Positions 63,949 to 64,000 of a DNA stretch of 64,000 bases are shown here, in pieces. The stretch comes from JASLDZ01 sp964242895 (GTDB lineage Bacteria > Pseudomonadota > Alphaproteobacteria > Caulobacterales > Caulobacteraceae): contig CAXTBN010000006.1 in NCBI GenBank assembly GCA_964242895.1, forward strand, positions 18,295 to 82,294, written 5' to 3'. The notes under the pieces were generated by a model, which saw only the letters and a list, made by a program, of their open reading frames with translations, did not search any database and was not told the origin of the DNA. The first letter of the stretch is position 1. Each line of letters opens with the position of its first letter. Both the position numbers and the translations under genes were made by a program.

Positions 63949-64000
63949 TGGGTGCGGGGACAGGATTTGAACCTGTGACCTTCAGGTTATGAGCCTGACG
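63949..64000 (-). tRNA. Initiator tRNA-Met (CAT), partial, cut by window edge
   Basis: On the minus strand the 3' half of a tRNA is present, from about position 25 to CCA. It has anticodon stem TCAGG/CCTGA with loop CTCATAA (anticodon CAT), variable loop AGGTC, T arm ACAGG-TTCAAAT-CCTGT, acceptor strand CCCCGCA and an encoded CCA. A at position 72 is the initiator-tRNA hallmark, and the sequence otherwise matches the alphaproteobacterial tRNA-fMet pattern that I recall. The discriminator base (plus-strand G at 63952) reads C instead of the expected A. The 5' half lies beyond the window. Confidence 0.9.

Noticed and set aside
63720..63992. Open frame running from the recombinase remnant into the tRNA
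   Set aside because: Its last residues (GTGFEPVTFRL) are simply the tRNA T arm and anticodon stem read in frame, a well-known false extension; treated as a pseudogene plus a tRNA.

Overview
The window is very GC-rich, almost wall-to-wall coding, single-chromosome-like DNA from an alphaproteobacterium, most likely from or near the Caulobacterales. The grounds are the codon and GC style, a partial initiator tRNA-Met of alphaproteobacterial type at the right edge, a Zur/TonB-receptor metal locus, and a Pseudomonas-like D-galactose dehydrogenase. The genus cannot be read from the sequence. GTG and TTG starts are frequent, and many neighbouring genes overlap by 4 bases (ATGA, GTGA, TTGA).

Layout. 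1-3932: the 3' end of a zinc alcohol dehydrogenase, a perfect-stem terminator, an SDR, a D-galactose 1-dehydrogenase and a GH1-like glycosidase. 4026-8472: a polyprenyl-type GT2-GtrA protein coupled to a GT39-like membrane transferase, then an alpha/beta hydrolase fused to a membrane domain. 8671-15440: metals and secreted functions: an Nramp transporter, an M28 peptidase, a TonB-dependent receptor divergent from a Zur-like Fur protein, and a CDF exporter; receptor and CDF genes carry similar 13-bp dyads upstream. 15595-19726: a GT39-like enzyme and a soluble PAS hybrid histidine kinase. 19950-27022: the classic pair alpha-2-macroglobulin / PbpC. 27145-33823: a tightly coupled carbohydrate operon (GT, GT4, Gfo/Idh, MDR, GT4, GH). 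33901-36452: an MFS sugar transporter divergent from a GH84 enzyme. 36527-42654: a FadJ-like beta-oxidation protein, then YbbP-YbbA divergent from TesA. 42700-45391: a predicted beta-barrel protein, a YncE-like propeller and a four-repeat membrane protein. 45518-53855: a two-component system divergent from a MacA-MacB-permease-TolC efflux operon, separated by tandem perfect palindromes. 53901-55010: a Tat-exported MetX-like hydrolase. 55182-63585: a second glycan cluster (two multidomain GTs, a methyltransferase, a PhyH oxygenase, a GSCFA protein and an SGNH-like protein). 63620-64000: a decayed serine recombinase tail abutting a truncated initiator tRNA gene, consistent with an integration site.

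No non-coding stretch exceeds about 300 bases except 63586-63948, which holds the recombinase remnant. I see no CRISPR array, no intact insertion sequence, no rRNA and no replication origin. The observations most worth following are the tandem-palindrome operator with a GAFTGA-less NtrC-type regulator, the two glycan clusters, two genes that appear to start at CTG, and the recombinase/tRNA junction with an altered discriminator base.
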